The notes under the pieces were generated by a model. The model saw nothing but the letters and a program-made list of their open reading frames with translations, had not been told where the DNA came from and did no database searches. This document shows positions 36,023 to 45,285 of a stretch of 64,000 bases of DNA, one piece after another; within the stretch, counting starts at the first letter, position 1; each line of letters starts with the position of its first letter. Origin of the DNA: Thiotrichaceae bacterium (GTDB lineage: Bacteria; Pseudomonadota; Gammaproteobacteria; Beggiatoales; Beggiatoaceae); NCBI GenBank assembly GCA_026991885.1, contig JALXAQ010000253.1:32172-96171 (forward strand), in the 5' to 3' direction. The position numbers and the translations under genes were made by a program.

Positions 36023-37402
36023 ATGCTAAAAGTCACCCTACCTAGCGGCTTAGAAACCGCCCGACAATATATTCTGGATGTATTACTTGGTGAATTTTTA
36101 GGGCTGCCATTTAGCACCGAAATACAAGATGATAGAAAAAGCGTACAAATCAGTGCTGATGATCGCCTACTGACAATCACAGACTGTTTTTTTAAACAAG
36201 CTGCAAATGCGTGGTTACAGCCAGACAGTTTGCCCAAATTACCATTAGCGCATTGGGCACTTGCAGACGACTTACCAACAGCAAACCTGGTATCGCCATC
36301 TTTGCCCGTGCTTTTTGGTGATGGCTACTTAACTTCTGAAGAAAAAAGACTCAACTTAGGCTTGGATATTTTTGGCTCAGCCTTTTTCATGCTCAGTCGC
36401 TATGAAGAAGCAGTCATATCGGAACGAGATTCACACGACCGTTTTCCTGCCACTGCCTCATTAGCCTATCAAGCTGATTTTATGCAGCGTCCGATTGTCA
36501 ACGAATATGTTGAAATTCTTTGGACTTGCATGAAACAGCTTTGGCCGCAATTGGAGCGCAAACCCAGAGAATTTCGGATGCAACTCACACACGACGTGGA
36601 TATACCTTTTCAATATTTATTCCACTCTCCGATATTTTTACTCAGGTATATGGCAGCCGATATTCTCAAACGCCATAGCCCAAGCAAAGCCGTTAAAACT
36701 TGGATCAATTGGATGAAAGTAAAGAGATTCAATGACATGACGGCTGACCCTTGTTATACCTTTGATGCCATCATGGATATTTCAGAAAGTCATGATTTAA
36801 AAAGTGCTTTTTACTTTATTACCGATCATAGTGCTGGCAGCATTGACGGTTTATACACGATGGAACACCCTGAAATTCGGCGCTTACTCCGGCATATTCA
36901 CGCCAGAGGGCATGAAATCGGCTTGCATCCCAGTTATAACACTTACCGCTCACCAACACAAATGGCAAAAGAATTTGAAATTCTAAAACAGGCTTGTGAA
37001 AGCGAAGGCATTGAACAAAGCGTTTGGGGTGGACGGCAACATTTTTTACGTTGGGAAACCCCGACCACTTTTCGCAACTGGGAAGCCGCAGGTTTGGACT
37101 ACGACAGCACCTTGTCTTATGCTGACCATGTAGGTTTTAGATGTGGTACTTGTTATGAATATCCCGTTTACGACGTGATAGAATGCCAACCCCTTAAACT
37201 GCGAGAACGCCCCTTAGTGGCTATGGAATGTTCAGTCATTGATGAACGCTATATGGGACTGGGAATCGGAAAAGAAGCCTTTGATGAATTTCAACGATTA
37301 AAAACAACTTGTCAACAATTTAAGGGAGACTTTACCTTATTGTGGCATAACTATCGTTTTGTTGATCCGACTGAAACAGAATTCTACAAAACACTCTTGT
37401 GA
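36023..37402 (+). CDS. Polysaccharide deacetylase-like protein (NodB fold)
   Basis: A 459-aa protein. Residues 1-185 are a poorly conserved N-terminal region. The NodB domain begins at THDVD (Asp191 and Asp193) and holds HEIGLHPSYNTY (His297 and His302), the expected metal ligands. Then GGRQHFLRWETPTTF and YDSTLSYADHVGFRCGTC follow. It could remove N- or O-acetyl groups from the polymer or from its lipid-linked unit. No signal peptide is seen, which suggests cytoplasmic action or an atypical role. The stop codon shares one base with the left end of the repeat element at 37402. Confidence 0.83.
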   Translation: MLKVTLPSGLETARQYILDVLLGEFLGLPFSTEIQDDRKSVQISADDRLLTITDCFFKQAANAWLQPDSLPKLPLAHWALADDLPTANLVSPSLPVLFGDGYLTSEEKRLNLGLDIFGSAFFMLSRYEEAVISERDSHDRFPATASLAYQADFMQRPIVNEYVEILWTCMKQLWPQLERKPREFRMQLTHDVDIPFQYLFHSPIFLLRYMAADILKRHSPSKAVKTWINWMKVKRFNDMTADPCYTFDAIMDISESHDLKSAFYFITDHSAGSIDGLYTMEHPEIRRLLRHIHARGHEIGLHPSYNTYRSPTQMAKEFEILKQACESEGIEQSVWGGRQHFLRWETPTTFRNWEAAGLDYDSTLSYADHVGFRCGTCYEYPVYDVIECQPLKLRERPLVAMECSVIDERYMGLGIGKEAFDEFQRLKTTCQQFKGDFTLLWHNYRFVDPTETEFYKTLL

Positions 37403-37601
37403 ACTACAGGGATAAGTCAAAACCTTTACTACAGAGATTATTAGGACTTACGCACTGAGTACAACGGATTAACGGAATAAACGGATTAAATCTAATAAAT
37501 TCATAGCGTTAAATTTAGCTTTGTTTTTTTGAAATCCGTTTATTCCGCTAATCCGTTGTACTCATTATTACTGCTAAAGCTAAAAAAAAATCCCTGTAGT
37601 T
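37402..37601. mobile_element. Nested inverted-repeat element
   Basis: The outer arms are AACTACAGGGATAAGTCAAA (from 37402) and AATCCCTGTAGTT (37589-37601), the same family as 29573-29763. Inside are 31-base arms, GAGTACAACGGATTA... at 37457-37487 and their complement at 37533-37563, with one mismatch. A second copy of the inner element is at 61980-62113. Non-coding; it separates the deacetylase-like gene from the dimethylformamidase-like gene. Confidence 0.82.
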
Positions 37602-37635
37602 ATTATTTACGGTTTTGACTTGGAGTGACATACTT

Positions 37636-39282
37636 ATGAAAAAATTAAAAGGCACTGTCAAAGGTGCAGAACTAGCAACGCCTTTATCTGGCGTAAAAAT
37701 ATCTAGGCAAGATACTCAAGGAAAAATACTTGAAGAAACCACATCAGATGAATATGGACGATGGCAAATTGTCGCCTTTGAAAAAGGAAATCAGCTAGTT
37801 TTTTCCTTTAACGGCTATGTCACAAAAACCTTGACATCAGATGAACACACTCAAGTTGTCAGGCTTTTAGAAGACAAACTAATAGGCTATCAACCTCGAT
37901 TATGGTATTTGCCAGGCGACAATATCGACGTATTTGTTCACAGCCCCGTTTCTTATTCAGCGACACTTTTTAGACACGGATTGCATAAAGATTGCATACT
38001 TGAGCTTGGCAAAATGACGGCTCATGAACAATGGGTAACTGACAATTATTTTGTTGAACAAGGACTAGATTGGGAAAAGAGTTTTCAATATAAAATACCT
38101 AAGACAGTCAAACCGGGATTATATAGTTTACTACTAAGCGCTCAAGGACAAGAACCCTTTGCCATACCAATGATTGTTTCCACAAGAGCACGGGGGGACA
38201 AAACAAAATTGTTAGTATTAGCAAGCACCAATACATGGCAATCCTATAATATTTGGGGAGGTAGAAGTCGTTACAGAAGCTTTGAGAACGATGTCAGTCC
38301 AAATTTTATGACATTACCCAAGAACCCGCTTGCTCGTCTCAAAAGAGCCATTTTAAATCGAATACCCGATCAGAGCAAAACAATGCTGAGAAAATTTATT
38401 GGCATGAAACCTGTATCTTATGAATGGAGATTTCAAAAATTAACAATACGTCGTCCTTTTACGAATTGTCAATTGGAAGGTGATGACTGGTTTGAGCCTT
38501 TTACTAATCATCTGGCAGGTGGAGAATGGCGATTATTAGCCTGGCTTGAAAGAGAAAATATTCCCTATGATATTATTTCAGGGGCAGAGTTACATAAAAC
38601 GCCCGACATTTTGAAACAGTATAAAGCCATTATATTTTCCACCCATTGTGAATATTGGACACCGGAAATGTATGAAGGCATAAAAAAATACCATGAAAAT
38701 AATCAACTATGGCTATTAAATCTATCAGGCAACACCATGTATCGAGAAATTGAATTTTTTGACGATGGCTCTACACGCTGTGTTAGCTTGTCTTTTGCAA
38801 ACTCCTGTGCTGATGAAACTCAGCTTTTGGGCGTTAGATTTTCGATGGCAGACTATTCAACTTGTGCCCCGTACAAAATCCTAAAACCAGAACATTGGGC
38901 TTTCAACGGTGTTCCTATTAATAAAGAATTTCCATTTTTCGGTGGTATTTCCTTAAATCAAAATACCCTGAAAAAATATAGTCGCTATGATCCAGGGCGC
39001 CCAGGCGTTGAAAATGGACTTTGTGGCATGGGGGCATCTGGTTGGGAAACAGACAAACTCAGTAGAACAGCACCAAAAGATTTTCAAATCATTGCAAAAG
39101 GGACAAACCCTAGAGGTGGTGCCGACATGGTCGTTAGAGAACCTCATGGCAACACAAGGGGCGGCGTTTTTTCAGCCTCATCATTAGTCTTTAGTGGCTC
39201 TCTTGGTGTTGATTTAGTTTCTTCTCTTATTGTTAAAAATGTGATTGATAGGGCATTAAATGGTACGGAGTCCAAACTTTAG
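37636..39282 (+). CDS. N,N-dimethylformamidase beta-subunit-like protein
   Basis: A 548-aa protein. Residues 1-75 are a carboxypeptidase-regulatory-like beta domain (GAELATPLSGVKISRQDTQG). The rest matches the C-terminal region of N,N-dimethylformamidase large subunit-like proteins. Motifs include LLVLASTNTWQSYNIWGGRS, FEPFTNHLAGGEWRLLAWLE, IIFSTHCEYWTPEMYEGIKK and LNLSGNTMYREIEF. Dimethylformamidase hydrolyses a formamide bond. Its occurrence four genes from a formyltransferase fusion raises the possibility that it acts on an N-formyl sugar. ATG at 37636 follows GGAG at good spacing and is preferred to a TTG at 37615. The end overlaps a dispersed palindrome. Confidence 0.78.
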   Translation: MKKLKGTVKGAELATPLSGVKISRQDTQGKILEETTSDEYGRWQIVAFEKGNQLVFSFNGYVTKTLTSDEHTQVVRLLEDKLIGYQPRLWYLPGDNIDVFVHSPVSYSATLFRHGLHKDCILELGKMTAHEQWVTDNYFVEQGLDWEKSFQYKIPKTVKPGLYSLLLSAQGQEPFAIPMIVSTRARGDKTKLLVLASTNTWQSYNIWGGRSRYRSFENDVSPNFMTLPKNPLARLKRAILNRIPDQSKTMLRKFIGMKPVSYEWRFQKLTIRRPFTNCQLEGDDWFEPFTNHLAGGEWRLLAWLERENIPYDIISGAELHKTPDILKQYKAIIFSTHCEYWTPEMYEGIKKYHENNQLWLLNLSGNTMYREIEFFDDGSTRCVSLSFANSCADETQLLGVRFSMADYSTCAPYKILKPEHWAFNGVPINKEFPFFGGISLNQNTLKKYSRYDPGRPGVENGLCGMGASGWETDKLSRTAPKDFQIIAKGTNPRGGADMVVREPHGNTRGGVFSASSLVFSGSLGVDLVSSLIVKNVIDRALNGTESKL

Positions 39283-39312
39283 TTTGGAGGTCCAAGATAA
39301 ATCTTGGACTCC
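39267..39312. repeat. Two adjacent dispersed palindromes
   Basis: A variant TCCAAACTTTAGTTTGGA at 39270-39287, in the tail of the preceding gene, is followed at 39290-39312 by a perfect copy of the TCCAAGATTTATCTTGGA family in reverse orientation. A motif related to CTGATAAC lies at 39357-39370, before the next gene. Confidence 0.85.
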
Positions 39313-39434
39313 TACTGAAGTCAGTTAATAACATTCATCAGATAAAAACAACCGTTAGTCAGTTATCTGTCACAACAAAATATAATATTAAATTAAACTC
39401 ACGACCGAACATTGTGAAATGAAAAGTAAAAAAA

Positions 39435-40571
39435 ATGAAAAATATTTTAACAATCTCAAACAACGACCAAGGGATTTCTTGGGGTCCAGCAGTTCATTAC
39501 CTTGAACTTTGGAATGCTGTTGCTAAGCAAAAGAGTCGCTTTGACATAGAAGGATTTGTCCCAAGCTGGACTAAGCGTCCATTCATAAAAAAAGCGGATT
39601 TTAAAGTCACAGTCATCAAAGTACCCAATATTTCAAATCTACGGCAAATTATTTTTGATTTAAGATCTTGCCTAAAGATTTTGCTAAGCAAAAGTAAAAT
39701 TATTTATATAAGACTCTCACATTTCCATGTTTTTTCTATTATTGCATTAAAATTGAGAGCCACTCAACCTATTATAGAATTAAACGGCATCTTAGAAGAT
39801 GATGCTATCAGTGCAGGTAAGTCAAGTGGGTTTCAATGGTTTGTTAAAACTCAGGAAAGATTATTGATAAGGCAAGCTTCTGCCGTGATTGCTGTCAGCC
39901 ACAATATAGCAAAGAAAGCAAGAGATCTTGGTGCTAAAAACGTATTTACCATTAAAAATGGTGTCAGTGAAAATTTTTACGCCGTTCAACAAAGACAGCG
40001 AAATCCAGATGACGCTTTAATTGTCATTTATGTTGGCACCTTTACGCCTTGGGATGGTGCTATTTATTTACCCAAACTTGCACGTCTCTTTCCTGACATT
40101 AAGTTTCTGATGATTGGTGACGGAACGGGTAGAGAACAGATAGAGGCAGAATCTCCATCAAATATGGAATTTGTAGGATATGTAGAATACGCCAACTTGC
40201 CAAAATATCTCTCTAAGGCAGATGCTGGCATTGTCCTATATGAAGAAGAACGACATAAAAATGTTGAACTCTCATCCTTAAAAACGTTGGAATATATGGC
40301 AGCAGGACTTGCCATTTTTACGACAGATGTGCCAGGGCAAGAATTTATTGCCCAAAATGGGATAGGAAAAACCGTGCATTTTAATAATCTTGAGGATGAA
40401 TTTAGAGATTTCTTATGCAATATTGATCTCTATAAGAAAAATGCAGAAGAGTATCGTCAGACTCAAGGCCAAAAGTTTGGGTGGAATGAAACAGCTAGAT
40501 TGACAATAGAGGTTATGAACTCACACAATAAAGAAAAAAACGATGACAGCGAAATATTTAATAAGATTTGA
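39435..40571 (+). CDS. Glycosyltransferase, GT4-like
   Basis: A 378-aa GT-B fold glycosyltransferase. The N-terminal acceptor domain includes NDQGISWGPAVHYLELWNAV. The C-terminal donor domain has IYVGTFTPWDGAIYLPKLAR, LMIGDGTGREQIEAE and the E-x7-E-like region SSLKTLEYMAAGLAIFTTDV. It should add one sugar to the lipid-linked unit; donor and acceptor are unknown. Its last 29 bases overlap the next gene, so they are co-transcribed. Confidence 0.85.
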   Translation: MKNILTISNNDQGISWGPAVHYLELWNAVAKQKSRFDIEGFVPSWTKRPFIKKADFKVTVIKVPNISNLRQIIFDLRSCLKILLSKSKIIYIRLSHFHVFSIIALKLRATQPIIELNGILEDDAISAGKSSGFQWFVKTQERLLIRQASAVIAVSHNIAKKARDLGAKNVFTIKNGVSENFYAVQQRQRNPDDALIVIYVGTFTPWDGAIYLPKLARLFPDIKFLMIGDGTGREQIEAESPSNMEFVGYVEYANLPKYLSKADAGIVLYEEERHKNVELSSLKTLEYMAAGLAIFTTDVPGQEFIAQNGIGKTVHFNNLEDEFRDFLCNIDLYKKNAEEYRQTQGQKFGWNETARLTIEVMNSHNKEKNDDSEIFNKI

Positions 40572-41289
40572 TGATATTTGCCCAACGATGAATTGGGACA
40601 TTTGGAATCAGCTTGAAGCCGTTTTAATTGAAAATGATATTAAACCAATCATTGCGGTGATTCCTGACAATAAAGATAAATCGTTTTTTCTCAACGAGCC
40701 AGTCTCTGATTTTTGGGCGCGTGTTAAAAAATGGCAGGATAATGGATGGACTATTGGCTTACATGGTCATCAACATCAATATCTGACTAAAAAATCGGGG
40801 TTACTATGCCTGAATAAACAAAGCGAGTTTGCGGGTATGGATGAAAACATTCAATATGGTAAACTATTAAATGCTTTAAATATTTTTAAAGAAAACAATA
40901 TAACGCCTGACGTTTGGATTGCCCCCTCTCACAGTTTCGATTTACAAACGCTGAATGTATTAAAAAAGCTAGGGCTCAATTCAATCAGCGATGGTTTTTC
41001 TGTTCGGCCTTTTCGCCACCATGACATGTTATGGGTTCCACAGCAGATATGGAAATTTCGTTTTTTTCCACTGGGAGTTTGGACCGTTTGCTTTCATCAT
41101 AATCCTTGGCAACAAGAAAATTTAAATCAATTTATTGAAGATATAAAAAAATATAAATCTCACATCACTTCTTTTAAAAAAGTTAAAAAGACTTATGTGA
41201 TTCAAGAGAGAAAATCCATAGATATGATTTTTCATTATGTCTATTGTGGCATGATGAAAGTGAAAAAGCGGTTGAAAGCTAGCCTTTAA
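40543..41289 (+). CDS. DUF2334 polysaccharide deacetylase-like protein
   Basis: A 248-aa protein of the DUF2334 deacetylase-related family. FDDICPTM (Asp10, Asp11) and the metal-binding GWTIGLHGHQHQYLTKKSG are visible, with IAPSHSFDLQTLNVLKKL later. It lacks a signal peptide. It overlaps the preceding glycosyltransferase gene and is followed by another after 22 bases. It may deacetylate a sugar of the repeat unit, giving this island two deacetylase-like enzymes of distinct families. Confidence 0.8.
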   Translation: MTAKYLIRFDDICPTMNWDIWNQLEAVLIENDIKPIIAVIPDNKDKSFFLNEPVSDFWARVKKWQDNGWTIGLHGHQHQYLTKKSGLLCLNKQSEFAGMDENIQYGKLLNALNIFKENNITPDVWIAPSHSFDLQTLNVLKKLGLNSISDGFSVRPFRHHDMLWVPQQIWKFRFFPLGVWTVCFHHNPWQQENLNQFIEDIKKYKSHITSFKKVKKTYVIQERKSIDMIFHYVYCGMMKVKKRLKASL

Positions 41290-41311
41290 AACAGTTGACA
41301 GACTATCTAAT

Positions 41312-42439
41312 ATGCGCGTAATACACATTATCGGCAACCTAACGATGGGCGGTGCTGAAATGATGCTTTATAAACTCCTTCAGACGATGAATCGGGAACG
41401 CTTCGAGTCCGTTGTCATTTCATTAATGGATGAAGGTCGGTTTGGAGAACCATTGAAAAAAGCAGGTTTTTCAGTTCATACCCTTGATATGAAGGCGGGT
41501 AAGGACTCAGTTAAAGCCATTTGGCGGCTGCGGCATCTCATTCGTTCAATTAACCCTGCTCTAATCCAAGGATGGATGTATCACGGCAACATTGTCACCT
41601 CTATCACTCGTCTTTTTATCGGCAAAAAAGTGCCTATTATATGGAATATACGACACGCGCTCTATGATCTTCAACACGAGAAAAAGAGCACTGCTCAAAT
41701 CATTAAAATTGGCACTATGCTTTCTAAGCGAACGGCCAAAATTATTTATAATTCTCGTATCAGTGCCCAACAGCATGAAGCTTTTGGTTATGGTGCAAAT
41801 AAGACGGTTATTATTCCAAATGGTTTTGATACCCAAGAATTTCAGCCATCCCAAACGGCAAGAGCAAAATTACGTAACACTTTACAAGTACCAGAAAACA
41901 CTTTTTTGATTGGATTGATAGCGCGTTATCACCCTGTGAAAGATCATGCTAATTTTTTTCAAGCCGCCGGACAATTAGCTAAAGCGAATGTACACTTTGT
42001 TTTAGCGGGTAGAAATGTAGAACTGAATAATCCAGTCATTGCAAAGTTTGTGCAAGAGCAAAAGCTAACTGGTAGGGTACATCTGCTTGGGGAAAGACGA
42101 GACATTTCTCATTTAACAGCAGGTTTGGATATTGCCTCATCTTCTTCCTATACTGAAAGTTTTCCTAACACGGTAGGAGAAGCGATGGCATGTGGCGTAC
42201 CTTGTGTGGTAACCGATGTCGGTGATTCTGCCTGGATGGTTGGAAAAACGGGTAAAGTAGTCCCCCCCTATGATTCAGAAGCATTGGCAGAAGCGTGGAA
42301 TGCCTTGATAAAAATGGGAACAGAGCAGCGCAAACAGTTAGGTGAGGCAGCGCGAAAACGTGTGATGGACAATTTTTCATTGACAAGCATTACACGTCAG
42401 TATGAGCAACTATATGAGCAAACTAGCCTATCTTCTTGA
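41312..42439 (+). CDS. Glycosyltransferase, GT4 family
   Basis: A 375-aa GT4 enzyme. VIHIIGNLTMGGAEMMLYKL opens the N-terminal domain and PNGFDTQEFQPSQ starts the linker. The donor domain contains IGLIARYHPVKDHANFFQAA, VHFVLAGRNVE and the signature SYTESFPNTVGEAMACGVPC with the conserved glutamates. The enzyme is probably membrane-associated and uses a nucleotide sugar. Confidence 0.9.
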   Translation: MRVIHIIGNLTMGGAEMMLYKLLQTMNRERFESVVISLMDEGRFGEPLKKAGFSVHTLDMKAGKDSVKAIWRLRHLIRSINPALIQGWMYHGNIVTSITRLFIGKKVPIIWNIRHALYDLQHEKKSTAQIIKIGTMLSKRTAKIIYNSRISAQQHEAFGYGANKTVIIPNGFDTQEFQPSQTARAKLRNTLQVPENTFLIGLIARYHPVKDHANFFQAAGQLAKANVHFVLAGRNVELNNPVIAKFVQEQKLTGRVHLLGERRDISHLTAGLDIASSSSYTESFPNTVGEAMACGVPCVVTDVGDSAWMVGKTGKVVPPYDSEALAEAWNALIKMGTEQRKQLGEAARKRVMDNFSLTSITRQYEQLYEQTSLSS

Positions 42440-42479
42440 GTTTTTGCAATGCTTATTTATGGTTCATTAGGTTAATCAC

Positions 42480-43256
42480 ATGAGTTTAAAACATCTTAAG
42501 GCAATAAGACTAGACGAATTAAACCGGGTCGTTCTTGAAATAAAAACCGAGAAACCCCATGAGAACAAAAAGCTATTAGAGATTGGTGCTGGAACAGGCT
42601 GGCAGGCAAAAGCGTTAGCTCAACAGGGATATACGGTTGAGGCAATAGATGTCAAAGAGAGTAATTATTCTGAAGAACGCATCTGGCCTGTGTTAGACTA
42701 TGACGGCAAAAAAATACCATTTTCTGATAATTATTTTGATGTTATTTTCAGTTCCAATGTGCTGGCGCATATTCCATATATGGAATATTTTCAAGCTGAG
42801 ATAAAAAGAGTGTTGAAATATGATGGAATCGTTATTCATGTGGTACCCAGTGGCAGTTGGCGATTCTGGACCAATATAACGCATTATTTATTCGTTATAA
42901 AAAGCTTTTTCAAAATATTACAAAATAAAATATCTAAACAAAACCAAAATCGTGAATTAGATTCCCTTGTGCTCAATCAGGTAGAAAGCTTAGGAAAGAA
43001 AGAATTAATTAAAAAGGCTGTTTTTCCGCCTAGACTGGGTGAAACCGGCAATTCTCTGACTGAGATTTACTTGTTCAGTCGATATGGATGGAATGCTTTT
43101 TTTAAAAAAAACGGATGGCAAATTGAGAAATATTCTCATAACAGGTTGTTTTATACGGGGTCTTCTATTTTTGATTCTATGCTGCCAATCCCATTGAGAC
43201 GGATTCTTAGCTACCTTTTGGGAAGTGCATGTCATATTTATGTTTTGAAGATTTAG
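42480..43256 (+). CDS. Class I SAM-dependent methyltransferase
   Basis: A 258-aa methyltransferase. Motif I is LLEIGAGTGWQAKALAQQG, then VEAIDVKES, and motif IV region YFDVIFSSNVLAHIPYMEYF. It probably methylates a sugar hydroxyl or a glycolipid; other targets cannot be excluded. The last bases overlap the start of a dispersed palindrome. Confidence 0.87.
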   Translation: MSLKHLKAIRLDELNRVVLEIKTEKPHENKKLLEIGAGTGWQAKALAQQGYTVEAIDVKESNYSEERIWPVLDYDGKKIPFSDNYFDVIFSSNVLAHIPYMEYFQAEIKRVLKYDGIVIHVVPSGSWRFWTNITHYLFVIKSFFKILQNKISKQNQNRELDSLVLNQVESLGKKELIKKAVFPPRLGETGNSLTEIYLFSRYGWNAFFKKNGWQIEKYSHNRLFYTGSSIFDSMLPIPLRRILSYLLGSACHIYVLKI

Positions 43257-43278
43257 TCCAAGATAAATCTTGGAGTCC
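43256..43278. repeat. Dispersed palindrome copy (reversed)
   Basis: GTCCAAGATAAATCTTGGAG followed by TCC, one mismatch from a perfect reverse copy of the family. It lies between the methyltransferase and asnB. Confidence 0.8.
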
Positions 43279-43310
43279 TATATAATGAACTATAGAGTGA
43301 CTATATAATA

Positions 43311-45260
43311 ATGTGTGGTATCACCGGTTTTCTTGATTTGACCTTGGGCAACTCCGCCGACGAATGTCGCGCCATTGTCACTCGGATGAATGATTGCTTA
43401 GCGCACCGAGGACCTGACGATGAGGGTGCCTGGGTGGACAGAGAAGTGGGGATCGTCTTAGGACATCGCCGCCTTGCCATTATCGACCTATCGCCAGAAG
43501 GCCATCAGCCAATGCGGTCCGATTGTGGACGTTATATGATTGTTTATAATGGAGAAATTTATAATTTCAAAGCCATCCGCAAAGAACTTGAGCAAATTGG
43601 CGTCGCACCAAATTGGCGGGGACATTCCGATACCGAAGTCATGCTGGCAGCCATCAGTCATTGGGGGCTTGAAAAAGCACTTGAGCGATTTAACGGCATG
43701 TTTGCTTTTGCGCTTTGGGATAGAAAAGAGCGCGTTTTATCTTTGGCGCGAGACCGTCTGGGTGAAAAACCGCTCTATTATGGCTGGATGGACAAAGTAT
43801 TCCTGTTTGCATCGGAGTTAAAAGCTTTACGAGTACATCCCGCTTGGCGTGGTGAAATTAACCGATCAGCCTTACCACTTTTCTTGCGGCATGACTATGT
43901 GCCAGCCCCCTATTCTATTTATGAGGGCATCTACAAACTCAAGCAGGGTACGCTACTGAGTTTGCCGGCGGCTCAGGCTGGTGAGATACCAGAGCCCGTC
44001 GCCTACTGGAGTGCCAAAGCGGCGGCAGAACAAGGCACAATGGCCCCCTTTACGGGCACTAAAACCGAGGCCATTGATCAACTGGATCAACTGCTACGGG
44101 ATGCGATCAAACTACGCATGGAAGCCGATGTACCCTTGGGCACCTTTCTCTCTGGTGGCATTGATTCCTCCACTGTCGTTGCACTGATGCAGGCTCAATC
44201 GGAAAGGGCAATAAAAACATTTTCCATAGGCTTTCACGAAGACGGTTATAACGAAGCTCAACATGCCAAAGCAGTTGCCCAGCATTTAGGGACAGCGCAT
44301 ACAGAACTCTACGTGACACCTGAAGAAACGATGGCGGTGATTCCACGTCTCCCCACCCTGTGGGATGAACCCTTTTCTGATTCTTCGCAAGTGCCTACTT
44401 TCCTGGTTTCTCAATTAGCGCGTGAACATGTGACTGTGAGTTTGTCAGGTGACGGCGGTGATGAATTGTTTGCTGGTTATAACCGCTATTTTTGGGGACA
44501 GCGTATCTGGAAAAATATCGGCTGGATGCCTTCTTCATGGCGTTGGCTAATGGGAAAAGCGTTCAATTCGCTTTCTCCGCAACTGTTTAATAGCGGACCA
44601 CTTCACAAGCTAAAGCAACCTCAGATGGTTGAAAAACTACAAAAGTTGGCAGAAGTTGTGGCGGTAGATTCACAGGAATCTATGTATAAGCAATTGATTT
44701 CTGATTGGAAATCTCCAGAATCCGTCCTGTTCAACGTCAAAGAACCGCTGACAGTGGTTAGCGATAAGCAACAGTGGGCAAAGCTGCCAGATTTTACAGA
44801 ATGGATGATGTATTTGGATTTGGTCAGTTATTTGCCTGACGATATTCTTGTGAAAGTCGATAGAGCAAGTATGGGAGTGAGCTTAGAATCGCGTGTGCCA
44901 CTACTCGATCATCGAGTTGTCGAATTCGCTTGGCAACTACCCCTTTCATTCAAAATTCATCAAAATACAGGTAAATGGTTACTGCGACAAGTCTTGTATC
45001 GCTATGTACCCAAAGAACTGATTGAACGACCTAAAATGGGTTTTGGCATACCGATTGACAAGTGGCTACGGGGGCCGCTCCGTGAATGGGCTGAGGCACT
45101 TTTAAACCCCGCACGTTTACAACGAGAAGGTTTTTTTAATCGTGCAGTGATTCAGGAAAAGTGGCTTGAGCATCTCTCTGGAAAAAGAAATTGGCAATAT
45201 TGTCTTTGGAACGTGTTGATGTTCCAAGCATGGCTTGAAGCGAACGAGCCCTCATTTTAA
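43311..45260 (+). CDS. asnB: Asparagine synthase (glutamine-hydrolysing) family amidotransferase
   Basis: A 649-aa AsnB-type enzyme without the formyltransferase fusion. It has Cys2 (MCGITGFL), AHRGPDDEG, YNGEIYNFKAIRKEL, the ATP loop SGGIDSSTVVAL at 281-292, and SLSGDGGDELFAGYNRYFWG. In polysaccharide islands such enzymes more often amidate uronic acids than make free asparagine. The second copy in the same island points that way, but synthesis of asparagine is not excluded. It lies 26 bases before the polymerase-like gene. Confidence 0.9.
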   Translation: MCGITGFLDLTLGNSADECRAIVTRMNDCLAHRGPDDEGAWVDREVGIVLGHRRLAIIDLSPEGHQPMRSDCGRYMIVYNGEIYNFKAIRKELEQIGVAPNWRGHSDTEVMLAAISHWGLEKALERFNGMFAFALWDRKERVLSLARDRLGEKPLYYGWMDKVFLFASELKALRVHPAWRGEINRSALPLFLRHDYVPAPYSIYEGIYKLKQGTLLSLPAAQAGEIPEPVAYWSAKAAAEQGTMAPFTGTKTEAIDQLDQLLRDAIKLRMEADVPLGTFLSGGIDSSTVVALMQAQSERAIKTFSIGFHEDGYNEAQHAKAVAQHLGTAHTELYVTPEETMAVIPRLPTLWDEPFSDSSQVPTFLVSQLAREHVTVSLSGDGGDELFAGYNRYFWGQRIWKNIGWMPSSWRWLMGKAFNSLSPQLFNSGPLHKLKQPQMVEKLQKLAEVVAVDSQESMYKQLISDWKSPESVLFNVKEPLTVVSDKQQWAKLPDFTEWMMYLDLVSYLPDDILVKVDRASMGVSLESRVPLLDHRVVEFAWQLPLSFKIHQNTGKWLLRQVLYRYVPKELIERPKMGFGIPIDKWLRGPLREWAEALLNPARLQREGFFNRAVIQEKWLEHLSGKRNWQYCLWNVLMFQAWLEANEPSF

Positions 45261-45285
45261 TTCGATAAGTTAGTTATATAACAGC

